The notes under the pieces: generated by a model
Seen by the model: only the letters and a program-made list of their open reading frames with translations
Told to the model about the DNA's origin: nothing
Database searches by the model: none
Shown: piece by piece, positions 9,522 to 17,152 of the stretch
How the letters are laid out: the number at the start of each line of letters is the position of its first letter
How positions within the stretch are numbered: the first letter of the stretch is position 1
Position numbers and translations under genes: made by a program
DNA from: Sediminibacterium sp.
Lineage (GTDB): Bacteria > Bacteroidota > Bacteroidia > Chitinophagales > Chitinophagaceae
Length of the DNA: 64,000 nucleotides
Assembly (NCBI GenBank): GCA_017537025.1
Contig: JAFWCB010000006.1
Span: forward strand, 186,001-250,000
Reading direction: 5' to 3'

Positions 9522-10094
9522 TCAATTATTTATCGTATGTAATAATTGTACAACCCTACTAATGGGTAATCCCATTACATTGTAAAAGTCGCCGGTTATA
9601 GCTGCAATTCCTACTACACCGATCCACTCTTGAATAGCGTAAGCTCCGGCTTTATCATAAGGTTGATATGATTCTACATAGTGTTGTATTTGCGCAGCGC
9701 TAAGCTCATGGAATCGAACAGTGGTTGTTTCTGCAAATTGATACTGCTTATTCGTTACAGGATCGTATACAATGACTCCGGTAATAACTTGGTGTTCTTT
9801 ACCGGAGAGCTTCGTAAGCATGTCGATTGCTTCCTCTTTATGAGCCGGCTTATTCAATACTTCATCTTTTAATACTACAATAGTATCTGCAGCTAATATA
9901 ATCCTTGCTCCCTCCACCTTTTCCCTTACAGCTTCCAATTTTTGCTTTGCAATATGAATAGGAATTTCTGCAATAGGTATTTCCATAGAGAAGGTTTCAT
10001 CCGTTGGTATAACCATTATTTCATTAGGAATTTCTGCCCATTCTAATAACATTTTCCTGCGGGGAGATTGAGAAGCCAGAATAATTTGTTGCAT
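9522..10094 (-). CDS. maf: Maf family nucleotide pyrophosphatase
   Basis: Maf proteins hydrolyse non-canonical or modified nucleoside triphosphates (dTTP/UTP or m7GTP subfamilies) and have been linked to division arrest. The 190-residue sequence starts with the signature ILASQSPRRKMLLEWA, has LAADTIVVLKDEVLNKPAHKEEA with the catalytic Asp, and the SGKEHQVITGV segment. YDKAGAYAIQEW is the conserved Q/Y substrate loop; the AYAIQ pattern fits the dTTP/UTP subgroup. It lies 3 bp downstream of the UbiA gene and probably shares its transcript, together with kdsC. Confidence 0.95.
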   Translation of the reverse strand: MQQIILASQSPRRKMLLEWAEIPNEIMVIPTDETFSMEIPIAEIPIHIAKQKLEAVREKVEGARIILAADTIVVLKDEVLNKPAHKEEAIDMLTKLSGKEHQVITGVIVYDPVTNKQYQFAETTTVRFHELSAAQIQHYVESYQPYDKAGAYAIQEWIGVVGIAAITGDFYNVMGLPISRVVQLLHTINN

Positions 10095-10097
10095 ATG

Positions 10098-11030
10098 TTA
10101 ATGATAGAATCTAAAAAATAGCATGGAGAGAATCCCCGTAAGCATAATAAATTTAACCCAGGAACTAAGATTATGAAAGTGATCAGGTGCTGTTGCAGAA
10201 AATAGTTTCCGTAGCACATATATTAAAGGAACTACAATAAGAGCAGTACAATATAAAGCGCTATGCCACCAACCCATACCCAAAGCATACAATTGTAACA
10301 CAATCAGAACCCCAATAAGAACAACTATCCATACAGCTATAAATACCTTGCTTACACGCATACCCCACACAATGGGCATTGTGGTACAACCGTATTTACG
10401 ATCTCCTTCAATATCTTCCATGTCTTTTACAACTTCCCGCACTAATGAAATAACAAATGCGAAGCCCATATATAAAGCTGTCAATCGGAAAAAGCGAACT
10501 TCCTCATGTTTTACTCGTATCAATTGCTGAATATGCAGCGGGTATTTAGAAAAAAATAAAATGCCGATAACCCAGGCGGTTAATAATGAAATCAGTAGAT
10601 TACCTACGAGTAATTTTTTCTTGAGATCAGTTGAATAGATCCATAGAGCGATAATAGCAACCATATTTGCCAGTATCAAGTGCCAGAAATCAACTAAAGG
10701 CAAAGCTAGGTTTGTAAAAAAAATACCTGCTAAGCTCAAAAAAAGATGCCAAAACATAACCCACCTTCTCTTAATCAATTTATTAACAACCACTTTAGCG
10801 GGCTTGTTGATCTCGTCTATATTTTGGTCGAAATAATCATTGATAATATACCCTCCCGCAGCAATACACACTGATGCAGCAATTAAAAAAAATAATTGTA
10901 GCCTTTCTATTGAATTATCTGAAGGATATATACGCTCATAAATACACCATTCAAATAATAATTGGGTTATAATTATAAATATCAGATTCGGGAATCGTAT
11001 AAGTCTTAAAAAAGCTGATAAAAGTTTCAA
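10098..11030 (-). CDS. UbiA-family prenyltransferase (geranylgeranylglycerol-phosphate synthase-like)
   Basis: The 310-residue integral membrane protein has about eight or nine hydrophobic helices and both aspartate-rich prenyl-diphosphate binding motifs of UbiA enzymes: NDYFDQNIDEINKP (first) and DMEDIEGDRKYG (second). Bacteroidota copies of this length are often annotated geranylgeranylglycerol-phosphate geranylgeranyltransferase; the real acceptor (quinone ring, lipid or other) cannot be read from sequence. It lies between kdsC (50 bp upstream) and maf (3 bp downstream) on the same strand. Confidence 0.9.
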   Translation of the reverse strand: MKLLSAFLRLIRFPNLIFIIITQLLFEWCIYERIYPSDNSIERLQLFFLIAASVCIAAGGYIINDYFDQNIDEINKPAKVVVNKLIKRRWVMFWHLFLSLAGIFFTNLALPLVDFWHLILANMVAIIALWIYSTDLKKKLLVGNLLISLLTAWVIGILFFSKYPLHIQQLIRVKHEEVRFFRLTALYMGFAFVISLVREVVKDMEDIEGDRKYGCTTMPIVWGMRVSKVFIAVWIVVLIGVLIVLQLYALGMGWWHSALYCTALIVVPLIYVLRKLFSATAPDHFHNLSSWVKFIMLTGILSMLFFRFYH

Positions 11031-11080
11031 AAGGCTGAATTGTACTGCAAGATAATACAGTCAAGCCAAGTATGAACGAG

Positions 11081-11596
11081 TTAGCAGGCCCGAATACTTA
11101 AATCTTCATTCCAGGTACCCTGAGCCCGCATAATTTTTTCAATGATATCACGTACAGCCCCTTCTCCACCTTTATACAAAGATGTATATTCTGCGATGGC
11201 TGCGATATCAATAGCAGCATCGGCAGGGGCAGCCGATAAACCAACTTGTTGCATACAATACAAGTCAGGTACATCATCACCCATAAACATAACCTGATTA
11301 GCTGCAATTTTTTTTGTTGTTAAAAGCTTGTTTAATAACTCCCATTTATCGGTAACCCGCATATGAATGGAGCGAATACCTAGCTTATATAAACGTTCTT
11401 CTACTTCAGGGGAATCGCCTCCTGAGATTATAATTACTTCATATCCTTTTTTAACAGCGAGTTGTAAAGCATACCCATCTTTAATATTCATTCTTCTTGC
11501 CATCAATCCCCCTGGCATCACCAATAGTGAGCCATCAGTAAGTACACCATCAACATCGAATACGAAGCAGGTTATATTTTTTATTTTTTCAATCAT
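11081..11596 (-). CDS. kdsC: 3-deoxy-D-manno-octulosonate 8-phosphate phosphatase (HAD-IIIC)
   Basis: KdsC removes the phosphate from KDO-8-P in lipopolysaccharide core synthesis. The 171-residue protein is a cap-less HAD phosphatase with motif I FVFDVDGVLTDG (nucleophile and general acid Asp), motif II IISGG, motif III Lys and motif IV MFMGDDVPDL. Length and the VLTDG and ISGGDSPEVEERL signatures match KdsC/YrbI. It presumably forms a tetramer. Upstream is the repeat element that follows iscX; downstream is the UbiA gene. Other KDO genes are not visible, but rfaE2-like heptose activation at 33080 belongs to the same LPS core pathway. Confidence 0.93.
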   Translation of the reverse strand: MIEKIKNITCFVFDVDGVLTDGSLLVMPGGLMARRMNIKDGYALQLAVKKGYEVIIISGGDSPEVEERLYKLGIRSIHMRVTDKWELLNKLLTTKKIAANQVMFMGDDVPDLYCMQQVGLSAAPADAAIDIAAIAEYTSLYKGGEGAVRDIIEKIMRAQGTWNEDLSIRAC

Positions 11597-11605
11597 ATTA
11601 TTTTA

Positions 11606-11707
11606 GTAGAAGGTGATAGGTGATAGGTTATAGACTATAGGTTATAGGTTATAGGCAATAGGGTGTATAGAAGTGAACCTATTCCCTATAACCTTTTTCC
11701 TTATCCC
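11606..11707. repeat. Degenerate ATAGG micro-repeat with inverted arms (iscX-kdsC gap)
   Basis: The gap is filled by reiterated GGTGATAGG/GGTTATAGG units on the left and CCTATTCCC/CCTATAACC units on the right. The best arms are 11647-11662 and 11678-11693, 15 of 16 bases complementary with a 15-nt loop. Read on the minus strand, the element starts directly at the iscX stop codon (TAG, 11708-11710). A related element lies at 25725-25790. Confidence 0.85.
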
Positions 11708-11947
11708 CTACTTCTGATTATCCCTCCACTCATATACCCAGGCACTCTGAATCATTTCTAAATGTCCTTCTGTACTTTGTTCCCGTGTACCTGCAAAGCC
11801 CGGTATTTCTAAAATCCATTCTAACAAATCAGTAAAGCGAATACGGTATATTCTAGCTTCAGAAAATTCATCCCCAAAGCGTTCATATAATTTCATGGCA
11901 ATATCCTCATGATCGTTCCAATGGATGGGTGGTTCAAAATGACTCAT
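11708..11947 (-). CDS. iscX: Fe-S assembly protein IscX
   Basis: IscX is a small acidic adaptor that binds the cysteine desulfurase IscS and modulates iron-sulfur cluster assembly. The 79-residue protein has the family signature: IHWNDHEDIAMKLYERFGDE near the N-terminus, RFTDLLEWILEIPGFAG in the middle and the terminal IQSAWVYEWRD. It follows the ferredoxin gene by 9 bp, the same order as fdx-iscX in proteobacterial isc operons, but no hscAB or iscSUA is adjacent. The stop codon is shared with the start of the repeat at 11606-11707. Confidence 0.93.
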   Translation of the reverse strand: MSHFEPPIHWNDHEDIAMKLYERFGDEFSEARIYRIRFTDLLEWILEIPGFAGTREQSTEGHLEMIQSAWVYEWRDNQK

Positions 11948-11956
11948 ATAATATGT

Positions 11957-12292
11957 TTATTCTCCTAAGAATTGTGTTTGATCGGGTATGGTTATATAAA
12001 TATCGCCACTGCCTTTTTGTAAAATACACTGGCAACCTAACCTTGAGTTAATACGCGGATTCACTGCTCTGTCGATAAAATCTTCCTCTCTATCACTAAG
12101 ATCAGCCAATGATTCAGCACCTTTTTCAACATATAAGTGGCAAGTACTGCAAGCACATACGGCCCCGCAATTATGGTGTAACTCAATGTTATTATCCAAA
12201 CAAACTTCCAATAAGCTTTGGTCGTCGGTAATATTATTTAGTACAACAGGATCTTTCCCCTTTTCTTCAAATGCTATATGAATAGTATACAT
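11957..12292 (-). CDS. fdx: ISC-type 2Fe-2S ferredoxin
   Basis: The 111-residue protein carries the vertebrate/ISC-type ferredoxin pattern, with ligands Cys42, Cys48, Cys51 (C-X5-C-X2-C in NCGAVCACSTC) and Cys87 (LGCQCIL). It is an electron carrier, in isc systems supplying electrons to cluster assembly on IscU. The adjacent iscX supports this role. A -7 like element TACTTTTG (minus strand, 12310-12317) is 18 bp upstream of the ATG, so transcription of fdx-iscX probably begins there. Confidence 0.94.
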   Translation of the reverse strand: MYTIHIAFEEKGKDPVVLNNITDDQSLLEVCLDNNIELHHNCGAVCACSTCHLYVEKGAESLADLSDREEDFIDRAVNPRINSRLGCQCILQKGSGDIYITIPDQTQFLGE

Positions 12293-12309
12293 AGTTTCTA
12301 ATCTGGCTG

Positions 12310-12317
12310 CAAAAGTA
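12310..12317 (-). promoter_or_regulatory. Probable -7 element of the fdx-iscX promoter
   Basis: On the minus strand the bases read TACTTTTG, an exact match to the Bacteroidota -7 consensus TANNTTTG, 18 bp before the fdx start. No clear TTG is found at the expected -33 distance, so this rests on one element. Confidence 0.4.
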
Positions 12318-12328
12318 TCTCAAAACAT

Positions 12329-12421
12329 TTAAACTTCTTTTACAGATTGGATTCTTTCCATAGCTGGGAAATGATTTTCCAAAAAAGGAAATAAGGCCTT
12401 AGCAATATTTTTATAATGCAT
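12329..12421 (-). CDS. Doubtful 30-codon ORF upstream of fdx
   Basis: ATG to TAA encodes 30 residues, beginning MHYKNIAKALFPFLENHFPA. Composition is protein-like (amphipathic, with aromatic residues) rather than random AT-rich translation, and the frame points into fdx 37 bp downstream. It lies upstream of the putative fdx -7 element, so it would need its own promoter. It could be a degraded gene end, a leader peptide or chance. No family recognised. Confidence 0.2.
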   Translation of the reverse strand: MHYKNIAKALFPFLENHFPAMERIQSVKEV

Positions 12422-12490
12422 TGTAAATCAATTATTTAATTGTTTATTATGGGTTGGCATGAGGGTTGACTAATTACATAAAAATACATT

Positions 12491-12562
12491 ATGAAAGTTT
12501 CAAGCCTTTATCTCAGAATTGCTATCGTTATCGCTTTGGGTATGGTTGTATTAGCATCTTAA
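12491..12562 (+). CDS. Possible 23-residue single-span membrane peptide
   Basis: The ORF encodes MKVSSLYLRIAIVIALGMVV followed by LAS and a TAA stop. A basic N-terminus and one hydrophobic helix are the typical make-up of small membrane peptides. There is no strong ribosome-binding sequence, but most genes here also lack one. It precedes the LruC gene by 270 bp with no clear shared transcript. Chance occurrence is possible. Confidence 0.35.
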   Translation: MKVSSLYLRIAIVIALGMVVLAS

Positions 12563-12835
12563 TCTGAAAATAAAAACCACATGGTTCTAATAATATTTGT
12601 TTTCGAAATACCATATAAAAGGTATTTATGTAGAAAATCTTATTGCAAAAAGGAAAAAATTTACCCTTCATTATACTCTATAATGCTTTACACCAAAGGA
12701 TTATAAGGTTTTTGACAAAACAATTACTGTGGTTACTTACAAGTTTGTATTTAATAGCATATGTATTAAGCTGACTAGAAATGGCAATAATTTTATGATA
12801 TGATACTGTCCCCCATTAATCATAAAATAAATATA

Positions 12836-14893
12836 ATGCTCCGGATAACGATTATTGCAGCCATTGCCACCGTGATATTATCTTCTTGTACCAAAAAGAT
12901 TGAACAAGAGGTTGCCGATAACCTTTCTGCCGGGAAAATTGCCCCGGATGGTTTTTTCTTTAAAACCGCCCGAACGGTAAACTTTACAATCAATATACAA
13001 TCCGTTTCCGGTACTGCTCTTACAGGGGTACCTATTGTTATTTACCAATATTTTGATGGCAAAGTAGGAAAAGAAATATACAGGGGCTATTCCGGAACTT
13101 CAGGCACAGTATCCGGAACTTTTCAGCTAACACAGTCGGCCGATTCTGTTGTTATAGATCCGGCATATATTGGCCTAATTAGAAACGCAGTGGCAGTTAT
13201 TGCGAATAATAGCATCAATTGTACGATAGGCGGTAGTACTGTATTCAGTGGAAGTATTGTGGGAACTGTTAAAACAAATGATTTTAGTAACAGAACAACA
13301 TCAAATTTCAAATCGAATGATATAAATGGTGTTAATACCAGTACCAATTTTACTTATGTAAGTAAATATGATACATATGGTAGACCAACAAACTTAATTA
13401 CTCCTGATTTGATCCCGGATGATATGTTATCTACTGTCAATGCAGCATTACCCGAGGGAACCGATTTGAGAAAAACAAATCCTCAGTTTCTGACTAGTTC
13501 TGCCACTTCTAATATTGTAATCACAAAAGATGCCGAAGTATTTATCACATTCGTTTCGGAAGGTGCAGGTTTTCGAAATTCAGTTGGATTTTATAGCTAC
13601 CCAACCAATTCACCACCAAAATCTTTGGCTGATATCAAACAAGTAAGTTTTATTTTCCCGAATGCAAGTTTTTTAGGTAGCGATGGTTCCATGCTTTCCG
13701 GCGACAAAATAAGTTTAGGTAAATTTAGTGCCGGTACCACAGTAGGTATCGTGCTCTTTGCCAATGGCTGGAATGGTAATCAAGTAGATGTAAAGAGTAC
13801 CGCTTACTTTACCGACTATTTCTTAAATCCGGAAAAGGATCCAAGTTTACAAAAACATAGCGTTTTACTTAAATACAATAATACTTATTTAATAGGGTTT
13901 GAAGATTTAGATAGAAGTAGTAACAGTTGTGATCACGATTTTAATGATGTTGTTATTTACGCATCTGCTAATCCTGTAGATGCGATTTCTACTAATGGAG
14001 TAGCCACTCCTACCAAACCAAAAGATACAGACGGTGATGGTATTGATGACAGTATAGATCAATTCCCAACCGATCCCGCAAGGGCCTTTATTAATTACTA
14101 TCCGGCAAAAGATAGTTGGAGTACCATAGCCTTCGAAGATAATTGGCCAGTATCGGGAGATTACGATATGAATGATGTGGTTGTAAATTATAATTATTCA
14201 TGGGTAACTAATGCCAACAATAACGTGGTAGAAATGTTCGCAAATTTTCAGCCTATTGCCAATGGAGCATCATTCCAAAATGGTTTCGGTATTCAGTTTC
14301 CTTTTAGTAGTAACGCCGTTTCTTCAGTAACCGGCGCCTCCACAACAGCTAACTACATCAAATTTAATAGTAACGGTACGGAAGCCGGACAAACAAATGC
14401 AGTAATTATTCCTTTCGACAATATGCGCTCAGTATTGAGTAATACTAATGGTGCTTATTTTGTGAATACCGATATGGCTTTACCAAAAGTAACAGGTACA
14501 ACTATCAATATGAAACTTAGCTTCAATAGCCCCATTGCAATCAGTAATTTCAATAGTGTGCCTTTCAATCCATTCATAATAAGTAATTTGAGGAGAGGAT
14601 TTGAAGTACACCTACCAGGCCAATTACCAACTGCACTAGCCGATAAAACACAGTTTGGACAAGGTATCGACGCAACGAATACCACTACCGGTGTATACTA
14701 TGTTACAAAACAAAACTATCCATGGGCGATCAATTTTACTTCTTCATTTATTTACCCTATAGAAAGAAGTTCAATAGCAGACGCATATCCAAATTTTCTG
14801 AAATGGGCCGCTTCGGCAGGTACCCAATTCAGTGATTGGTTTTTGAATACAAATATCGGTTATCGCAATAACAACCTCTTATACACCAAATAA
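12836..14893 (+). CDS. LruC domain-containing lipoprotein
   Basis: The start at 12836 (MLRITIIAAIATVILSSC) is preferred because it places a lipoprotein signal with Cys in ILSSC; an upstream ATG at 12800 only adds a polar stretch. The 685-residue product has a DUF4114-type acidic segment (FEDLDRSSNSCDHDFNDVVI), a Ca-binding DTDGDGIDDSIDQFPTDP motif, and the LruC signature FEDNWPVSGDYDMNDVVVNY. LruC proteins are surface or outer-membrane lipoproteins of Bacteroidota with unknown function; the Asp-rich loops suggest calcium binding. It is monocistronic, with a strong terminator directly after it. Confidence 0.9.
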   Translation: MLRITIIAAIATVILSSCTKKIEQEVADNLSAGKIAPDGFFFKTARTVNFTINIQSVSGTALTGVPIVIYQYFDGKVGKEIYRGYSGTSGTVSGTFQLTQSADSVVIDPAYIGLIRNAVAVIANNSINCTIGGSTVFSGSIVGTVKTNDFSNRTTSNFKSNDINGVNTSTNFTYVSKYDTYGRPTNLITPDLIPDDMLSTVNAALPEGTDLRKTNPQFLTSSATSNIVITKDAEVFITFVSEGAGFRNSVGFYSYPTNSPPKSLADIKQVSFIFPNASFLGSDGSMLSGDKISLGKFSAGTTVGIVLFANGWNGNQVDVKSTAYFTDYFLNPEKDPSLQKHSVLLKYNNTYLIGFEDLDRSSNSCDHDFNDVVIYASANPVDAISTNGVATPTKPKDTDGDGIDDSIDQFPTDPARAFINYYPAKDSWSTIAFEDNWPVSGDYDMNDVVVNYNYSWVTNANNNVVEMFANFQPIANGASFQNGFGIQFPFSSNAVSSVTGASTTANYIKFNSNGTEAGQTNAVIIPFDNMRSVLSNTNGAYFVNTDMALPKVTGTTINMKLSFNSPIAISNFNSVPFNPFIISNLRRGFEVHLPGQLPTALADKTQFGQGIDATNTTTGVYYVTKQNYPWAINFTSSFIYPIERSSIADAYPNFLKWAASAGTQFSDWFLNTNIGYRNNNLLYTK

Positions 14894-14917
14894 TTAATCA
14901 GTACCCCGTGTACAATT

Positions 14918-14945
14918 GGCTCATTCTTTTGAATGAGCCTTTTTT
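14918..14945 (+). terminator. Rho-independent terminator of the LruC gene
   Basis: A perfect 9-bp stem, GGCTCATTC / GAATGAGCC, with a TTTT loop is followed by six T. The stem overlaps the last codons of the convergent DUF2520 gene, including its TGA stop (14921-14923). Confidence 0.9.
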
Positions 14946-15697
14946 ATATAAGCTATTGTGTTTGATAAAATAGTATACACCTCTAAGAACAACAGATTAT
15001 CCGCTATAAAAGATTTATGTACCGCTTGTGTTTCGGTATCTCCTCTAAAGGCAGGCCCTGCCTGCAATAAATGAGGTCTTGCCGATCGTATAGCCGTTGC
15101 CGTTTCCTGAATAATAGGATAGAATAATTCAAAATCAATCTCTTCCTTCTCGCAAAATTCAGCTCCCATACTATATAAACAATTAGAAAAATTAGCAGTT
15201 AATGTAGCTACGTAGTGCATCTTGTATCGCTTTTCATCATTGGCCTGTATCACTATGTTTGAGAATTTTGTTGCCACTGAACGAATCATATCTACTGCAA
15301 TTGGGTTCGACCCATCAATTACAATATTCAATTCCCCGAAGCTATCCATAGATTTACGCAACATTTTCATCGGCCAAAATACGCCGTAGGCGCTGGAGCA
15401 TCTACTGATTACTTCTTTACTAACAGTTCCCGAAGTATGATATACGGGCTTATCTCCCAGATCTAATTGAGTAGCTATTACCGGAATTGCTTTATCGGAT
15501 ACAGCAATAAAATAGATATCCGCATCTTTTTGAATGGCTTTAATATTATCAACTGCTTCTCCGCCAACCTCCTTTGTTAGTAGCACAGCATCTGATAGAT
15601 TTCTGCTATATACTTGCTGAATATGATATTTTACCAATACCAATGATTTTGCTAATACCCAAGCAAGATTACCGGAACCGATGATAACAACCTGCAT
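14921..15697 (-). CDS. DUF2520 / Rossmann-like oxidoreductase-type protein
   Basis: The 258-residue protein has an N-terminal NAD(P)-binding Rossmann fold (VVIGSGNLAWVLAKSL) like F420-dependent NADP reductase and ProC, followed by the helical DUF2520 domain with YHTSGTVSKEVI, GVFWPMKMLRKS and HYVATLTANFSNCLY. No substrate is established for the family; the FWPM and TANF motifs are shared by Bacteroidota homologues. It is divergent from the alpha/beta hydrolase gene, separated by 11 bp, so their start regions overlap on opposite strands. It converges with the LruC gene, sharing its terminator region. Confidence 0.88.
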   Translation of the reverse strand: MQVVIIGSGNLAWVLAKSLVLVKYHIQQVYSRNLSDAVLLTKEVGGEAVDNIKAIQKDADIYFIAVSDKAIPVIATQLDLGDKPVYHTSGTVSKEVISRCSSAYGVFWPMKMLRKSMDSFGELNIVIDGSNPIAVDMIRSVATKFSNIVIQANDEKRYKMHYVATLTANFSNCLYSMGAEFCEKEEIDFELFYPIIQETATAIRSARPHLLQAGPAFRGDTETQAVHKSFIADNLLFLEVYTILSNTIAYIKKAHSKE

Positions 15698-15708
15698 ATC
15701 TTTGATTT

Positions 15709-16611
15709 ATGAAAATGAAATTAACGCAAAGGATGCTTATTGGATACTATAGAACAAAGTTTCGGACAATTGGCATGATATCTCCTAAAAAAGCAGCATC
15801 ACTTGCCTTTAATTTATTCTGTACTCCGCTAAAATCAGGTAAAGAACCTAAAATACCCGCCATATTCACTAAAGCAGAAAAAATTTCTGTTAAATATAAA
15901 AACCTAACAGTGCGTGGTTATCGATGGAAAGCCGAAGCTAATGCACCGAAAGTTCTCATTGCTCACGGATTTAGTAGCTATGCTTATAAATTTGAAAAAT
16001 ATATAGTAGCCCTTCAAAAGAAAGGGTTTGAAGTACTGGCTTTTGATGCGCCTGCCCATGGAAGCAGTGATGGAGAAAGAATTAATGCATTGATTTATCG
16101 CGACTGTATATTACAAGTAGAAAAAAAATGGGGAGTTCTTTATGCTATTATAGGTCATTCCTTAGGTGGTTTTGCCGCTAGTTTGGCGATGGAAAAGTTA
16201 CCCGACCATACAGATAGAAAACTCATTTTAATTGCCCCAGCTACCGAAACCAAAACAGCTATCACACAATTTACAGAAATGATGAAACTCAGTGAATCTG
16301 TTCAACTAGCGCTTATAGCCCAGATTGAAAAATTAGCGAACGAGCCACTAACTTATTTTTCTACGGTGAGGGCCGTTAAAACGGCACAAACACCTACGCT
16401 TTGGATACATGATACGGAAGATAAAATTTGCCCCTATGAGGATACCAAGCCTATTCGGATCAATAAGCCCAAGCAGGTTCAATTTATCACCACGGAGGGT
16501 TTAGGGCATAATAAAATATACAGAGACCCCAAAATCGTAAAAGCAATTATTGATTTTACAACCCGGGGCCTACCGTTGCTACTCATCTTGTTGGCTAAAA
16601 TCTTGCATTAA
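15709..16611 (+). CDS. Alpha/beta hydrolase
   Basis: The 300-residue protein shows the serine-hydrolase fold: oxyanion region KVLIAHGFSSYAYKFEKYI, FDAPAHGSSDGERIN, the nucleophile elbow IIGHSLGGFAA (Ser), the acid in PTLWIHDTEDKICPYED and a terminal His in TEGLGHNKIYRD. No signal peptide is present. Substrates are likely esters or lysophospholipid-like compounds, but this is a guess. A TATCTTTG element at 15697-15704 lies 4 bp before the ATG, which would leave a very short or no leader. Its last 17 bases overlap the convergent gene at 16595. Confidence 0.9.
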   Translation: MKMKLTQRMLIGYYRTKFRTIGMISPKKAASLAFNLFCTPLKSGKEPKIPAIFTKAEKISVKYKNLTVRGYRWKAEANAPKVLIAHGFSSYAYKFEKYIVALQKKGFEVLAFDAPAHGSSDGERINALIYRDCILQVEKKWGVLYAIIGHSLGGFAASLAMEKLPDHTDRKLILIAPATETKTAITQFTEMMKLSESVQLALIAQIEKLANEPLTYFSTVRAVKTAQTPTLWIHDTEDKICPYEDTKPIRINKPKQVQFITTEGLGHNKIYRDPKIVKAIIDFTTRGLPLLLILLAKILH

Positions 16612-17014
16612 TATTTACACTTATCCCGGTTCGAGGTTGAGGTGCAATAATTACAGGCATATCTTCATAATAGCGTTGATTTACCCAAACGGCTTCATCA
16701 TCATAACACCACACTTTTTGTCGGCGTTTATTCGATAATATAAATCTTTCAGGCAATATGTTTGCTTGAATCCAAACACCATTCTGTGGGTACCAATATC
16801 TATGCTCTCCGGGACTGTAATACACATTCAAGGAAGGGTAAAACTCATAATAAACGCGTGACCTTGCCCTCCGTTCGTAGCGATCATCATCATCATCGCG
16901 CTCACGTTTTTCTCGCTTTCCCCAAGCTCTGGCATAGGGAGGCTGGGCATCTAAAAGTATTGGAAACAAAGCGGCTATCATTGGAATAGCACCTACTAAA
17001 TACTTCTTTTTCAT
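16595..17014 (-). CDS. Small secreted protein of unknown function
   Basis: The 139-residue protein has a signal peptide (KKKYLVGAIPMIAALFPILLDAQ). A highly charged stretch with Asp5 and many Arg follows (REKRERDDDDDRYERRARSR), then an aromatic-rich domain with YYPSLNVYYSPGEHRYWYPQ-like spacing and PERFILSNKRRQKVWCYDD. Similar short Tyr-rich periplasmic proteins are common in Bacteroidota and have no assigned role. The 3' end overlaps the alpha/beta hydrolase gene by 17 bp in convergent orientation. Confidence 0.75.
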   Translation of the reverse strand: MKKKYLVGAIPMIAALFPILLDAQPPYARAWGKREKRERDDDDDRYERRARSRVYYEFYPSLNVYYSPGEHRYWYPQNGVWIQANILPERFILSNKRRQKVWCYDDEAVWVNQRYYEDMPVIIAPQPRTGISVNINARF

Positions 17015-17091
17015 GGCTATAAAATTTGATTCTACTTTATAAAAACCAAGATCATGCCAAAGTAAAATGGCTGTTGTTAAATCGGTGATTT

Positions 17092-17121
17092 TTTGGATTT
17101 TCGCGCTTTAGCCTAATATTG
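17092..17121 (+). promoter_or_regulatory. Probable topA promoter
   Basis: TTTG at 17092-17095 and TAATATTG at 17114-17121 are separated by 18 bp. This is close to the Bacteroidota promoter (TTTG, 19-21, TANNTTTG); the second element has one mismatch. It lies 31 bp upstream of the topA ATG. Confidence 0.45.
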
Positions 17122-17152
17122 CATGAAATTGGCACCCCGGAAATAATCGTAC

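Larger units (their letters stand above)
12293..12835. other. 540-bp gap between fdx and the LruC gene
   Basis: This is the only gap over 300 bp. It is very AT-rich. It contains a -7 like element for fdx, a 30-codon minus ORF, a 23-codon plus ORF, a small palindrome CAATTATTTAATTG (12429-12442) and a 7-bp inverted repeat AAATACC/GGTATTT near 12607-12627. I see no tRNA fold, riboswitch or transposase remnant. Confidence 0.6.
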
